NCBI GenBank assembly: GCA_026874595.1
Contig: CM049313.1
Location: 79,184,659 to 79,248,658, forward strand
Origin: Sipunculus nudus
Lineage: Eukaryota > Annelida > Sipuncula > Golfingiida > Sipunculidae
Length of the DNA stretch: 64,000 nt
Direction: 5' to 3'
Shown piece after piece: positions 39,550 to 52,790 of this stretch. Under the pieces are notes generated by a model. The model saw only the letters and a program-made list of their open reading frames with translations. It had not been told where the DNA came from and searched no databases. Position numbers and translations under genes: made by a program. Position 1 is the stretch's first letter. Every line of letters begins with the position of its first letter.

Positions 39550-42500
39550 TACCTGAACTCCTCACACAGCGTTTACCTCAACATCACCTCCTACCTTAAC
39601 TCCTAACACAGGAAAATAAAATCATCAACATCAACACTATCTGAACTCCTCACACAGCGTTTACCTCAACATCACCATCTACCTGAACTCCTCACACAGC
39701 GTTTACCTCAACCTCACCATATACCTGAACTCCTCACACAGCGTTTACATCAATATCACCGCTACCTGAACTCCACACACAGCGTTTACCTCAACATCAC
39801 CATCTACCTGAACTCCTCACACAGCGTTTACATCAACATCACCTCCTACCTGAACTCCTCACACAGTGTTTACATCTACATCCCCTCTTACCTGAACTCC
39901 TCACACAGCGTTTACATCAACATCACCATCTACCTTACTCCACACGCAGCGTTTAAATCAACATCACCAACTACCTGAACTCCTCACACAGCGTTTACAT
40001 CAACATCACCTCCTACCTGAACTCCTCACACAGCGTTTACATCAACATCACCACCAACCTGAACTCCTCACGTAGCAAAATAAAATCATCAATATCACCA
40101 TCTACCTTACTCGACACGCAGCGTTTAAATCAACATCACCAACTACCTGAACTCCTCACACAGGGTTTACCTCAACATCACCTCCTACCTGAACTCCTCA
40201 CACAGCAAAATAAAATCATCACCATCACCACTACCTGAACTCCTCACACAGCAAAATAAAATCATCAACATCACAACCTACCTGAACTCCTCACACAGCG
40301 TTTACCTCAACATCACCTCCTATCTGAACTCCTCACACAGCGTTTACATTAACATCAACACTACCTGAACTCCTCACACAGCGTTTACCTCAACATCACC
40401 TCCTACCTGAACTCCTCACACAGCAAAATAAAATCATCAACATCACCACTATCTGAACTCCTCACACAGCGTTTACCTCAACCTCACCATCTACCTGAAC
40501 TCCTCACACAGCGTTTACATCAACATCACCGTCTACCTGAACTCCTCACGCTGCAAAATAAAATCATCAACATCACCAATACCTGAACTCCTCACACAGC
40601 AAAATAAAATCATCAACATCACCACCTACCTGAACTCCTCACAGAGCGTTTACCTCAACATAACCACCTACCTGAACTCCTCACACAGCGTTTATATCAA
40701 CATCACCATCTACCTGAACTCCTCACACAGCGTTTACCTCAACATCACCATCTACCTGAACTCCTCACACAGCGTTTACATCAACATCAACACCAACCTG
40801 AACTCCTCACACAGCGTTTATATCAACATCACCATCTACCTGAACTCCTCACGCAGCAAAATAAAAACATCAACATCACCACCTACCTGAACCCTTCACG
40901 CAACGTTTACATCAACATCACCACCAACCTGAACTCCTCACGTAGCAAAATAAAATCATCAATATAACCATCTACCTTACTCCACACGCAGCGTTTACAT
41001 CAACATCACCACCTAATTGAACTCCTCACACAGCGTTTACATCAACATCACCACCTACCTGAACTCCTCACACAGCGTTTACCTCAACATCACCTCCTAC
41101 CTTAACTCCTAACACAGGAAAATAAAATCATCAACATCAACACTATCTGAACTCCTCACACAGCGTTTACCTCAACATCACCATCTACCTGAACTCCTCA
41201 CACAGCGTTTACCTCAAACTCACCATATACCTGAACTCCTCACACAGCGTTTACATCAATATCACCGCTACCTGAACTCCACACACAGCGTTTACCTCAA
41301 CATCACCATCTACCTGAACTCCTCACACAGAGTTTACATCAACATCACCTCCTACCTGAACTCCTCACACAGTGTTTACATCTACATCCCCTCTTACCTG
41401 AACTCCTCACACAGCGTTTACATCAACATCACCATCTACCTTACTCCACACGCAGCGTTTAAATCAACATCACCAACTACCTGAACTCCTCACACAGCGT
41501 TTACATCAACATCACCTCCCACCTGAACTCCTCACACAGCGTTTACATCAACATCACCACCAACCTGAACTCCTCACGTAGCAAAATAAAATCATCAATA
41601 TCACCATCTACCTTACTCGACACGCAGCGTTTAAATCAACATCACCAACTACCTGAACTCCTCACACAGGGTTTACCTCAACATCACCTCCTATCTGAAC
41701 TCCTCACACAGCGTTTACATTAACATCAACACTACCTGAACTCCTCACACAGCGTTTACCTCAACATCACCTCCTACCTGAACTCCTCACACAGCAAAAT
41801 AAAATTATCAACATCACCATCTACCTGAACTCCTCACAGAGCGTTTACCTCAACCTCACCATCTACCTGAACTCCTCACACAGCGTTTACATCAACATCA
41901 CGGTCTACCTGAACTCCTCACGCTGCAAAATAAAATCATCAACATCACCACTACCTGAACTCCTCACACAGCAAAATAAAATCATCAACATCACCACCTA
42001 CCTGAACTCCACACACAGCGTTTACATCAACATCACCACCTACCTGAACTCCTCACGCAGCGTTTACCTCAACATCAACTCCTACCTGAACTCCTCACAC
42101 AGCGTTTACCTCAACATCACCTCCTACCTGAACTCCTCACACAGCGTTTACATCTACATCACCTCCTACCTGAACTCCTCACACAGCGTTTACATCAACA
42201 TCACCACAAACCTGAACTCCTCACGTAGCAAAATAAAATCATCAATATCACCACTATCTGAACTCCTCACACAGCGTTTACCTCAACATCACCTCCTACC
42301 TGAACTCCTCACACAGCAAAATAAAATCATCAACATCACCACTATCTGAACTCCTCACACAGCGTTTACCTCAACATCACCATCTACCTGAACTCCTCAC
42401 GCAGCGTTTAAATCAACATCACCACCTACCTGAACTCCTCACGCAGCAAAATAAAATCATCAACATCACCACTACCTGAACTCCTCACACAGCAAAATAA

Positions 42501-44651
42501 AATCATCAACATCACCACCTACCTGAACTCCTCACACAGCGTTTACCTCAACATCACCATCTACCTGAACTCCTCACACAGCGTTTACATCAATATCACC
42601 ACTACCTGAACTCCTCACACAGCGTTTACCTCAACATCACCATCTACCTGAACTCCTCACACAGCGTTTACATCAACATCACCTCCTACCTGAACTCCTC
42701 ACACAGCGTTTACATCTACATCACCTTCTACCTGAACTCCTCACACAGCGTTTACATCAACATCACCACCAACCTGAACTCCTCACGTAGCAAAATAAAA
42801 TCATCAATATCACCATCTACCTTACTCCACACGCAGCGTTTAAATCAACATCACCACCTACCTGAACTCCTCACACAACGTTTACATCAACATCACCACC
42901 TACCTGAACTCCTCACACAGCGTTTACCTCAACATCACCTCCTACCTGAACTCCTCACACAGCAAAATAAAATCATCAACATCACCACTATCTGAACTCC
43001 TCACACAGCGTTTACCTCAACCTCACCATCTACCTGAACTCCTCACACAGCGTTTACATCAACATCACCGTCTACCTGAACTCCTCACGCTGCAAAATAA
43101 AATCATCAACATCACCACTACCTGAACTCCTCACACAGCAAAATAAAATCATCAACATCACCACCTACCTGAACTCCTCACAGAGCGTTTATATCAACAT
43201 CACCATCTACCTGAACTACTCACACAGCAAATTAAAATCATCAACATCACCACTACCTGAACCCCTCACACAGCAAAATAAAATCATCAACATCACCATC
43301 TACCTGAACTCCTCACACAGCGTTTACCTCAACATCACCATCTACCTGAACTCCTCACACAGCGTTTACATCAACATCAACACCTACCTGAACTCCTCAC
43401 ACAACGTTTACCTCAACATCACCACCTACCTGAACTCCTCACACAGCGTTTACATCAACATCACCACCAACCTGAACTCCTCACGTAGCAAAATAAAATC
43501 ATCAATATCACCATCTACCTTACTCGACACGCAGCGTTTAAATCAACATCACCAACTACCTGAACTCCTCACACAGCGTTTACCTCAACATCACCTCCTA
43601 CCTTAACTCCTAACACAGGAAAATAAAATCATCAACATCAACACTATCTGAACTCCTCACACAGCGTTTACCTCAACATCACCATCTACCTGAACTCCTC
43701 ACACAGCGTTTACCTCAACCTCACCATATACCTGAACTCCTCACACAGCGTTTACATCAACATCACCACCAACCTGAACTCCTCACGTAGCAAAATAAAA
43801 TCATCAATATCACCATCTACCTTACTCGACACGCAGCGTTTAAATCAACATCACCAACTACCTGAACTCCTCACACAGTGTTTACATCTACATCCCCTCT
43901 TACCTGAACTCCTCACACAGCGTTTACATCAACATCACCATCTACCTTACTCCACACGCAGCGTTTAAATCAACATCACCAACTACCTGAACTCCTCACA
44001 CAGCGTTTACATCAACATCACCTCCTACCTGAACTCCTCACACAGCGTTTACATCAACATCACCACCAACCTGAACTCCTCACGTAGCAAAATAAAATCA
44101 TCAATATCACCATCTACCTTACTCGACACGCAGCGTTTAAATCAACATCACCAACTACCTGAACTCCTCACACAGTGTTTACATCTACATCCCCTCTTAC
44201 CTGAACTCCTCACACAGCGTTTACATCAACATCACCATCTACCTTACTCCACACGCAGCGTTTACCTCAACATCACCTCCTACCTGAACTCCTCACACAG
44301 CAAAATAAAATCATCAACATCACCACTATCTGAACTCCTCACACAGCGTTTACCTCAACCTCACCATCTACCTGAACTCCTCACACAGCGTTTACATCAA
44401 CATCACCGTCTACCTGAACTCCTCACGCTGCAAAATAAAATCATCAACATCACCAATACCTGAACTCCTCACACAGCAAAATAAAATCATCAACATCACC
44501 ACCTACCTGAACTCCTCACAGAGCGTTTACCTCAACATAACCACCTACCTGAACTCCTCACACAGCGTTTATATCAACATCACCATCTACCTGAACTCCT
44601 CACACAGCGTTTACCTCAACATCACCATCTACCTGAACTCCTCACACAGCG
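39550..44651 (+). repeat. 5,164-bp tandem duplication, copy 2
   Basis: This copy keeps the 5,164-bp offset to copy 1 throughout except at about 41,980-42,450, where a different set of monomers of nearly the same total length is found. That foreign stretch (from 42,010) instead matches 52,816 onward. From about 42,450 the sequence matches copy 1 again. Confidence 0.85.
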
Positions 44652-45239
44652 TTTACATCAACATCAACACCAACCTGAACTCCTCACACAGCGTTTATAT
44701 CAACATCACCATCTACCTGAACTCCTCACGCAGCAAAATAAAAACATCAACATCACCACCTACCTGAACCCTTCACGCAACGTTTACATCAACATCACCA
44801 CCAACCTGAACTCCTCACGTAGCAAAATAAAATCATCAATATAACCATCTACCTTACTCCACACGCAGCGTTTACATCAACTTCACCACCTAATTGAATT
44901 CCTCACACAGCGTTGACATCAACATCACCACCTACCTGAACTCCTCACACAGCGTTTACCTCAACATCACCTCCTACCTTAACTCCTAACACAGGAAAAT
45001 AAAATCATCAACATCAACACTATCTGAACTCCTCACACAGCGTTTACCTCAACATCACCATCTACCTGAACTCCTCACACAGCGTTTACCTCAAACTCAC
45101 CATATACCTGAACTCCTCACACAGCGTTTACATCAATATCACCGCTACCTGAACTCCACACACAGCGTTTACCTCAACATCACCATCTACCTGAACTCCT
45201 CACACAGAGTTTACATCAACATCACCTCCTACCTGAACT

Positions 45240-48200
45240 CCTCACAGTGTTTACATCTACATCCCCTCTTACCTGAACTCCTCACACAGCGTTTACATCA
45301 ACATCACCATCTACCTTACTCCACACGCAGCGTTTAAATCAACATCACCACCTACCTGAACTCCTCACACAGCGTTTACCTCAATATCACCTCCTATCTG
45401 AACTCCTCACACAGCGTTTACATTAACATCAACACTACCTGAACTCCTCACACAGCGTTTACCTCAACATCACCTCCTACCTGAACTCCTCACACAGCAA
45501 AATAAAATTATCAACATCACCATCTACCTGAACTCCTCACACAGCGTTTACCTCAACCTCACCATCTACCTGAACTCCTCACACAGCGTTTACATCAACA
45601 TCACCGTCTACCTGAACTCCTCACGCTGCAAAATAAAATCATCAACATCACCACTACCTGAACTCCTCACACTGCAAAATAAAATCATCAACATCACCAC
45701 TACCTGAACTCCTCACACAGCGTTTACATCAACATCACCACCAACCTGAACTCCTCACGTAGCAAAATAAAATCATCAACATCACCACCTACCTGAACTC
45801 CTCACACAGCGTTTACCTCAACATAACCACCTACCTGAACTCCTCACACAGCGTTTATATCAACATCACCATCTACCTGAACTCCTCACACAGCGTTTAC
45901 CTAAACATCACCATCTTCCTGAACTCCTCACACAGTGTTTACATCAACATCAACACCTACCTGAACTCCTCACACAGCGTTTATATCAACATCACCATCT
46001 ACCTGAACTCCTCACACAGCGTTTACCTCAATACCACAACCTACCTGAACTCCTCACACAGCGTTTACATCAACATCACCATCTACCTGAACTCCTCACA
46101 CAGCAAAATAAAATCATCAACATCACCACTACCTGAACTCCTCACACAGCGTTTACCTCAACATCACCATCTACCTGATCTCCTCACACAGCAAAATAAA
46201 ATCATCAACATCACCACTACCTGAACTCCTCACACAGCGTTTACCTCAACATCACCATCTACCTGATATCCTCACACAGCAAAATAAAATCATCAACATC
46301 ACCACCTACCTGAACTCCTCACACAGCGTTTACCTCAACATAACCACCTACCTGAACTCCTCACACAGCGTTTATATCAACATCACCATCTACCTGAACT
46401 CCTCACACAGCGTTTACCTCAACATCACCTGCTACCTGTACTCCTCACACAGCGTTTACATCAACATCACCACCAACCTGAACTCCTCACACAGCGTTTA
46501 CCTCAACATCACCTCCTACCTGAACTCCTCACACAGCAAAATAAAATCATCAACATCACCATCTACCTGAACTCCTCACACAGCGTTTACATCAACATCA
46601 ACACCTACCTGAACTCCTCACACAACGTTTACCTCAACATCACCACCTACCTGAACTCCTCACACAGCGTTTACATCAACATCACCATCTACCTGAACTC
46701 CTCACACAGCGTTTACCTCAACATCACCACCTACCTGTACTCCTCACGCAGCAAAATAAAAACATCAAGATCACCACCTACCTGAACTACTCACACAGCA
46801 AAATAAAAAATCAACATAACTACCTACCTGAACTCCTCACACAGCAAAATAAAAACATCAACATCACCACTACCTGAACTCCTCACACAGCGTTTACCTC
46901 AACATCACCATCTACCTGATCTCCTCACACAGCAAAATAAAATCATCAACATCACCTCCTACCTGAACTCCTCAAGCAGCGTTAACATCAACATCACCAT
47001 CTACCTGAACTCCTCACGTAGCAAAATAAAATCATCAACATCACCACCTACCTGAACTCCTCACACAGCGTTTACCTCAACATCACCATCTACCTGAACT
47101 CCTCACACAGCGTTTACATCAACATTACCGTCTACCTGAACTCCTCACGCAGCAAAATAAAATCATCAACATTACCGTCTACCTGAACTCCTCACGCAGC
47201 AAAATAAAATCATCAACATCACCACTACCTGAACTCCTCACACAGCAAAATAAAATCATCAACATCACCACCTACCTGAACTCCTCACACAGCGTTTACC
47301 TCAACCTCACCATCTACCTGAACTCCTCACACAGCGTTTACCTCAACATCACCATCTACCTGAACTCCTCACACAGCGTTTACCTCAACATCACCATCTA
47401 CCTGAACTCCTCACACAGCGTTTACATCAACATCACCTCCTCCCTGAACTCCTCACACAGCGTTTACATCTACATCACCTCTTACCTGAACTCCTCACAC
47501 AGCGTTTACATCAACATCACCTCCTACCTGAACTCCTCACACAGCGTTTACATCAACATCACCACCAACCTGAACTCCTCACGTAGCAAAATAAAATCAT
47601 CAATATCACCATCTACCTTACTCCACACGCAGCGTTTAAATCAACATCACCACCTACCTGAACTCCTCACACAGCGTTTACCTCAACCTCACCATCTACC
47701 TGAACTCCTAACACAGCGTTTACATCAATGTCACCACTACCTGAACTCCTCACACAGCGTTTACCTCAACATCACCATCTACCTGAACTCCTCACACAGC
47801 GTTTACACCACCATCACCTCCTACCTGAACTCCTCACACAGCGTTTACATCTACATCACCTCCTACCTGAACTCCTCACACAGCGTTTACATCAACATCA
47901 CCACAAACCTGAACTCCTCACGTAGCAAAATAAAATCATCAATATCACCACTATCTGAACTCCTCACACAGCGTTTACCTCAACATCACCTCCTACCTGA
48001 ACTCCTCACACAGCAAAATAAAATCATCAACATCACCACTATCTGAACTCCTCACACAGCGTTTACCTCAACATCACCATCTACCTGAACTCCTCACACA
48101 GCGTTTACATCAACATCACCATCTACCTGAACTCCTCACGCAGCGTTTAAATCAACATCACCACCTACCTGAACTCCTCACACAGCGTTTACATCAACAT

Positions 48201-48420
48201 CACCACCTACCTGAACTCCTCACACAGCGTTTACATCAACACCACCACCTACCTGAACTCCTCACACAGCGTTTAACTCAACATCACCTCCTACCTTAAC
48301 TCCTAACACAGAAAAATAAAATCATCAACATCAACACTATCTGAACTCCTCACACAGCGTTTACCTCAACATCACCATATACCTGAACTCCTCACACAGC
48401 GTTTACATCAACATCACCAT
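45240..48420 (+). repeat. Unit A middle part, monomers without the core block
   Basis: This stretch lacks the TAACCATC / CTTACTCG core blocks and the CCCTTCACGCAACG relic. It consists of simple 42- and 47-bp monomers with private variants such as CATCTTCCTG (about 45,913), CTGATATCC (about 46,263), CATCAAGATCACC (46,763) and AAAATAAAAAATC. It matches unit B at 56,046-60,230. No gene is present. Confidence 0.8.
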
Positions 48421-48424
48421 CTAC

Positions 48425-49370
48425 CTGAACTCCTCACACAGCGTTTACATCAACATCACCATCTACCTGAACTCCTCACGCAGCAAAATAAAATCATCAA
48501 CATCACCACTACCTGAACTCCTCACACAGCAAAATAAAATCATCAATATCACCACCTACCTGAACTCCTCACACAGCGTTTACATCAACATCACCTCCTA
48601 CCTGAACTCCACACGTAGCAAAATAAAATCATCAATATCACCATCTATCTTACTCCACACGCAGCGTTTAAATCAACATCACCACCTACCTGAACTCCTC
48701 ACACAGCGTTTACCTCAACATCACCTCCTACCTGAACTCCTCACACAGCGTTAACATCAACATCACCACTACCTGAACTCCTCACACAGCGTTTACCTCC
48801 ACATCACCATCTACCTGATCTCCTCACACAGCAAAATAAAATCATCAACATCACCACCTAATTGAACTCGTCAAGCAGCGTTAACATCAACATCACCACC
48901 AACCTGAACTCCTCACGTAGCAAAATAAAATCATCAATATAACCATCTACCTTACTCCACACGCAGCGTTTACATCAACATCACCACCTAATTGAACTCC
49001 TCACACAGCGTTTACATCAACATCACCACCTACCTGAACTCCTCACACAGCGTTTACATCAACATCACCACCTACCTGAACTCCTCACACAGCGTTTACC
49101 TAAACATCACCTCCTACCTTAACTCCTCACACAGGAAAATCAAATCATCAACATCAACACTATCTGAACTCCTCACACAGCAAAATAAAATCATCAACAT
49201 CACCACCTACCTGAACTCCTCACACAGCGTTTACCTCAACCTCACCATCTACCTGAACTCCTCACACCGCGTTTATCTCAACATCACCATCTACCTGAAC
49301 TCCTCACACAGCGTTTACATCAACATCACCACCAACCTGAACTCCTCACGTAGCAAAATAAAATCATCAA
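48425..49370 (+). repeat. Segment repeated 2,992 bp downstream
   Basis: About 48,425-49,370 match about 51,417-52,362 at an offset of 2,992. Both include CTCCACACGTAGC, CATCTATCTTACTCC, CACCTAATTGAACTCG, CTCAAGCAGCG and CACACCGCG. Differences include CCTCCACATC here against CCTCAACATC, and ACCTCCTACC against the CATGACCTCC form at 51,711. Confidence 0.82.
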
Positions 49371-51885
49371 TATCACCATCTACCTTACTCCACACACAGC
49401 GTTTACATCAACATCACCACCTACCTGAACTCCTCACGCAGCGTTTACCTCAACATCACCTCCTACCTGAACTCCTCACACAGCAAAATAAAATTATCAA
49501 CATCACCACTATCTGAACTCCTCACACAGCGTTTACCTCAACCTCACCATCTACCTGAACTCCTCACACAGCGTTTACATCAACATCACCGTCTACCTGA
49601 ACTCCTCACGCTGCAAAATAAAATCATCAACATCACCACTACCTGAACTCCTCACACAGCAAAATAAAATCATCAACATCACCACCTACCTGAACTCCTC
49701 ACACAGCTTTTACCTCAACATCACCTCCTACCTGAACTCCTCACACAGCGTTTACATTAACATCACCACTACCTGAACTCCTCACACAGCATTTACCTCA
49801 ACATCACCATCTACCTGAACTCCTCACACAGCGTTAACATCAACATCACCTCCTACCTGAACTCCTCACACTGCGTTTATATCAACATCACCATCTACCT
49901 GAACTCCTCACGCAGCGTTTACCTCAATACCACCACCTACCTGAACTCCTCACACAGCGTTTACCTCAACATCACCTCCTACCTGAACTCCTCACACAGC
50001 GTTTACATCAACATCACCATATACCTGAACTCCTCACGCAGCAAAATAAAATCATCAACATCACCACTACCTGAACTCCTCACGCAGCAAAATAAAATAA
50101 TCAACATCACCACCTACCTGAACTCCTCACACAGCGTTTACCTCAACATAACCACCTACCTGAACTCCTCACACAGCGTTTATATCAACATCACCATCTA
50201 CCTGAACTCCTCACACAGCAAAATAAAATCATCAACATCACCACCTACCTGAACTCCTCACACAGCGTTTACCTCAACATCACCATCTACCTGAACTCCT
50301 CACACAGCGTTTACCTCAACATCACCTCCTACCTGAACTCCTCACACAGCGTTTACATCAACATCAACACCTACCTGAACTCCTCACACAGCGTTTACCT
50401 CAACATCACCACCTACCTGAACTCCTGACACAGCGTTTACCTCAACATCACCAACTACCTGAACTCCTTACGCAGCAGAATAAAACCATCAACATCACCA
50501 CTACCTGAACTCCTCACACAGCAAAATAAAATCATCAACATCACCACCTGCCTGAACTCCTCACACAGCGTTTACATCAACATCAACACCTACCTGAACT
50601 CCTCACACAGCGTTTACCTCAACATCACCACCTACCTGAACTCCTCACGCAGCAAAATAAAATCATCAACAACACCTCCTACCTGAACTCCTCACGCAGC
50701 AAAATAAAATCATCAACATCACCATTACCTGAACTCCTCACACAGCGTTTACCTCAACATCACCTCCTACCTGAACTCCTCACACAGCGTTTACATCAAC
50801 ATCACCTTCTACCTGAACTCCTCACGCAGCAAAATAAAATCATCAACATCACCTCCTACCTGAACTCCTCACGCAGCAAAATAAAATCATCAACATCACC
50901 ACTACCTAGACTCCTCACACAGCGTTTACCTCAACATCACCTCCTACCCGAACTCCTCACACAGCGTTTACATCAACATCACCACCTACCTGAACTCCTC
51001 ACACAGCGTTTACATCAACATCACCATCTACCTGAACTCCTCACACAGCGTTTACCTCAACATCACCACTACCTGAACTCCTCACACAGCGTTTACCTCA
51101 ACATCACCTCCTACCTGAACTCCTCACACAGCGTTTACATCAACATCACCTCCTACCTGAACTCCTCACGCAGCAAAAAAAATCATCAACATCACCTCCT
51201 ACCTGAACTCCTCACGCAGCAAAATAAAATCATCAACATCACCACTACCTAAACTCCTCACACAGGGTTTACCTCAACATCACCTCCTACCCGAACTCCT
51301 CACACAGCGTTTACATCAACATCACCACCTACCTGAACTCCTCACACAGCGTTTACATCAACATCAACACCTACCTGAACTCCTCACACAACGTTTACCT
51401 CAACATCACCACCTACCTGAACTCCTCACACAGCGTTTACATCAACATCACCATCTACCTGAACTCCTCACGCAGCAAAATAAAATCATCAACATCACCA
51501 CTACCTGAACTCCTCACACAGCAAAATAAAATCATCAATATCACCACCTACCTGAACTCCTCACACAGCGTTTACATCAACATCACCTCCTACCTGAACT
51601 CCACACGTAGCAAAATAAAATCATCAATATCACCATCTATCTTACTCCACACGCAGCGTTTAAATCAACATCACCACCTACCTGAACTCCTCACACAGCG
51701 TTTACCTCAACATGACCTCCTACCTGAACTCCTCACACAGCGTTAACATCAACATCACCACTACCTGAACTCCTCACACAGCGTTTACCTCAACATCACC
51801 ATCTACCTGATCTCCTCACACAGCAAAATAAAATCATCAACATCACCACCTAATTGAACTCGTCAAGCAGCGTTAACATCAACAT

Positions 51886-52318
51886 CACCACCAACCTGAA
51901 CTCCTCACGTAGCAAAATAAAATCATCAATATAACCATCTACCTTACTCCACACGCAGCGTTTACATCAACATCACCACCTAATTGAACTCCTCACACAG
52001 CGTTTACATCAACATCACCACCTACCTGAACTCCTCACACAGCGTTTACATCAACATCACCACCTACCTGAACTCCTCACACAGCGTTTACCTCAACATC
52101 ACCTCCTACCTTAACTCCTCACACAGGAAAATCAAATCATCAACATCAACACTATCTGAACTCCTCACACAGCAAAATAAAATCATCAACATCACCCCCA
52201 TCCTGAACTCCTCACACAGCGTTTACCTCAACCTCACCATCTACCTGAACTCCTCACACCGCGTTTACCTCAACATCACCATCTACCTGAACTCCTCACA
52301 CAGCGTTTACATCAACAT
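51886..52318 (+). repeat. 433-bp tandem duplication, copy 1
   Basis: The string CACGTAGC, TAACCATCTACCTTACTCC, CACCTAATTGAAC, two GTTTACATC monomers, AAAATCAAATC and CACACCGCG recurs 433 bp later (TTGAACTCC at 51,984 and 52,417). This copy has ACCCCCATCC near 52,194, where the second has ACCACCTACC. Confidence 0.85.
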
Positions 52319-52790
52319 CACCACCAACCTGAACTCCTCACGTAGCAAAATAAAATCATCAATATAACCATCTACCTTACTCCACACGCAGCGTTTACAT
52401 CAACATCACCACCTAATTGAACTCCTCACACAGCGTTTACATCAACATCACCACCTACCTGAACTCCTCACACAGCGTTTACATCAACATCACCACCTAC
52501 CTGAACTCCTCACACAGCGTTTACCTCAACATCACCTCCTACCTTAACTCCTCACACAGGAAAATCAAATCATCAACATCAACACTATCTGAACTCCTCA
52601 CACAGCAAAATAAAATCATCAACATCACCACCTACCTGAACTCCTCACACAGCGTTTACCTCAACCTCACCATCTACCTGAACTCCTCACACCGCGTTTA
52701 CCTCAACATCACCATCTACCTGAACTCCTCACACAGCGTTTACATCAACATCACCACCAACCTGAACTCCTCACGTAGCAAAATAAAATC
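52319..52790 (+). repeat. 433-bp tandem duplication, copy 2
   Basis: This is the second copy of 51,886-52,318. It ends near 52,790, where the sequence reads AATATCACC rather than AATATAACC and joins CACACACAGCG, which opens unit B. Unit B is cut by the window end before this point, so it cannot be seen whether B also has the duplication. Confidence 0.82.

Noticed and set aside
47728-47925. 65-codon ORF with ATG start, repeated at 59,542-59,739
   Set aside because: The ATG comes from a single change (CAATGTCACC for CAATATCACC) present in both copies of the 11.8-kb duplication. The rest is plain monomers with no initiation context or other support.
48992-49516. 174-codon open reading frame and its relatives at 60,807-61,331 and 51,984-52,367
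   Set aside because: All begin at the same TTG variant and are copies of one satellite segment (offsets 2,992 and 11,815). Their likeness reflects DNA duplication, not protein conservation.
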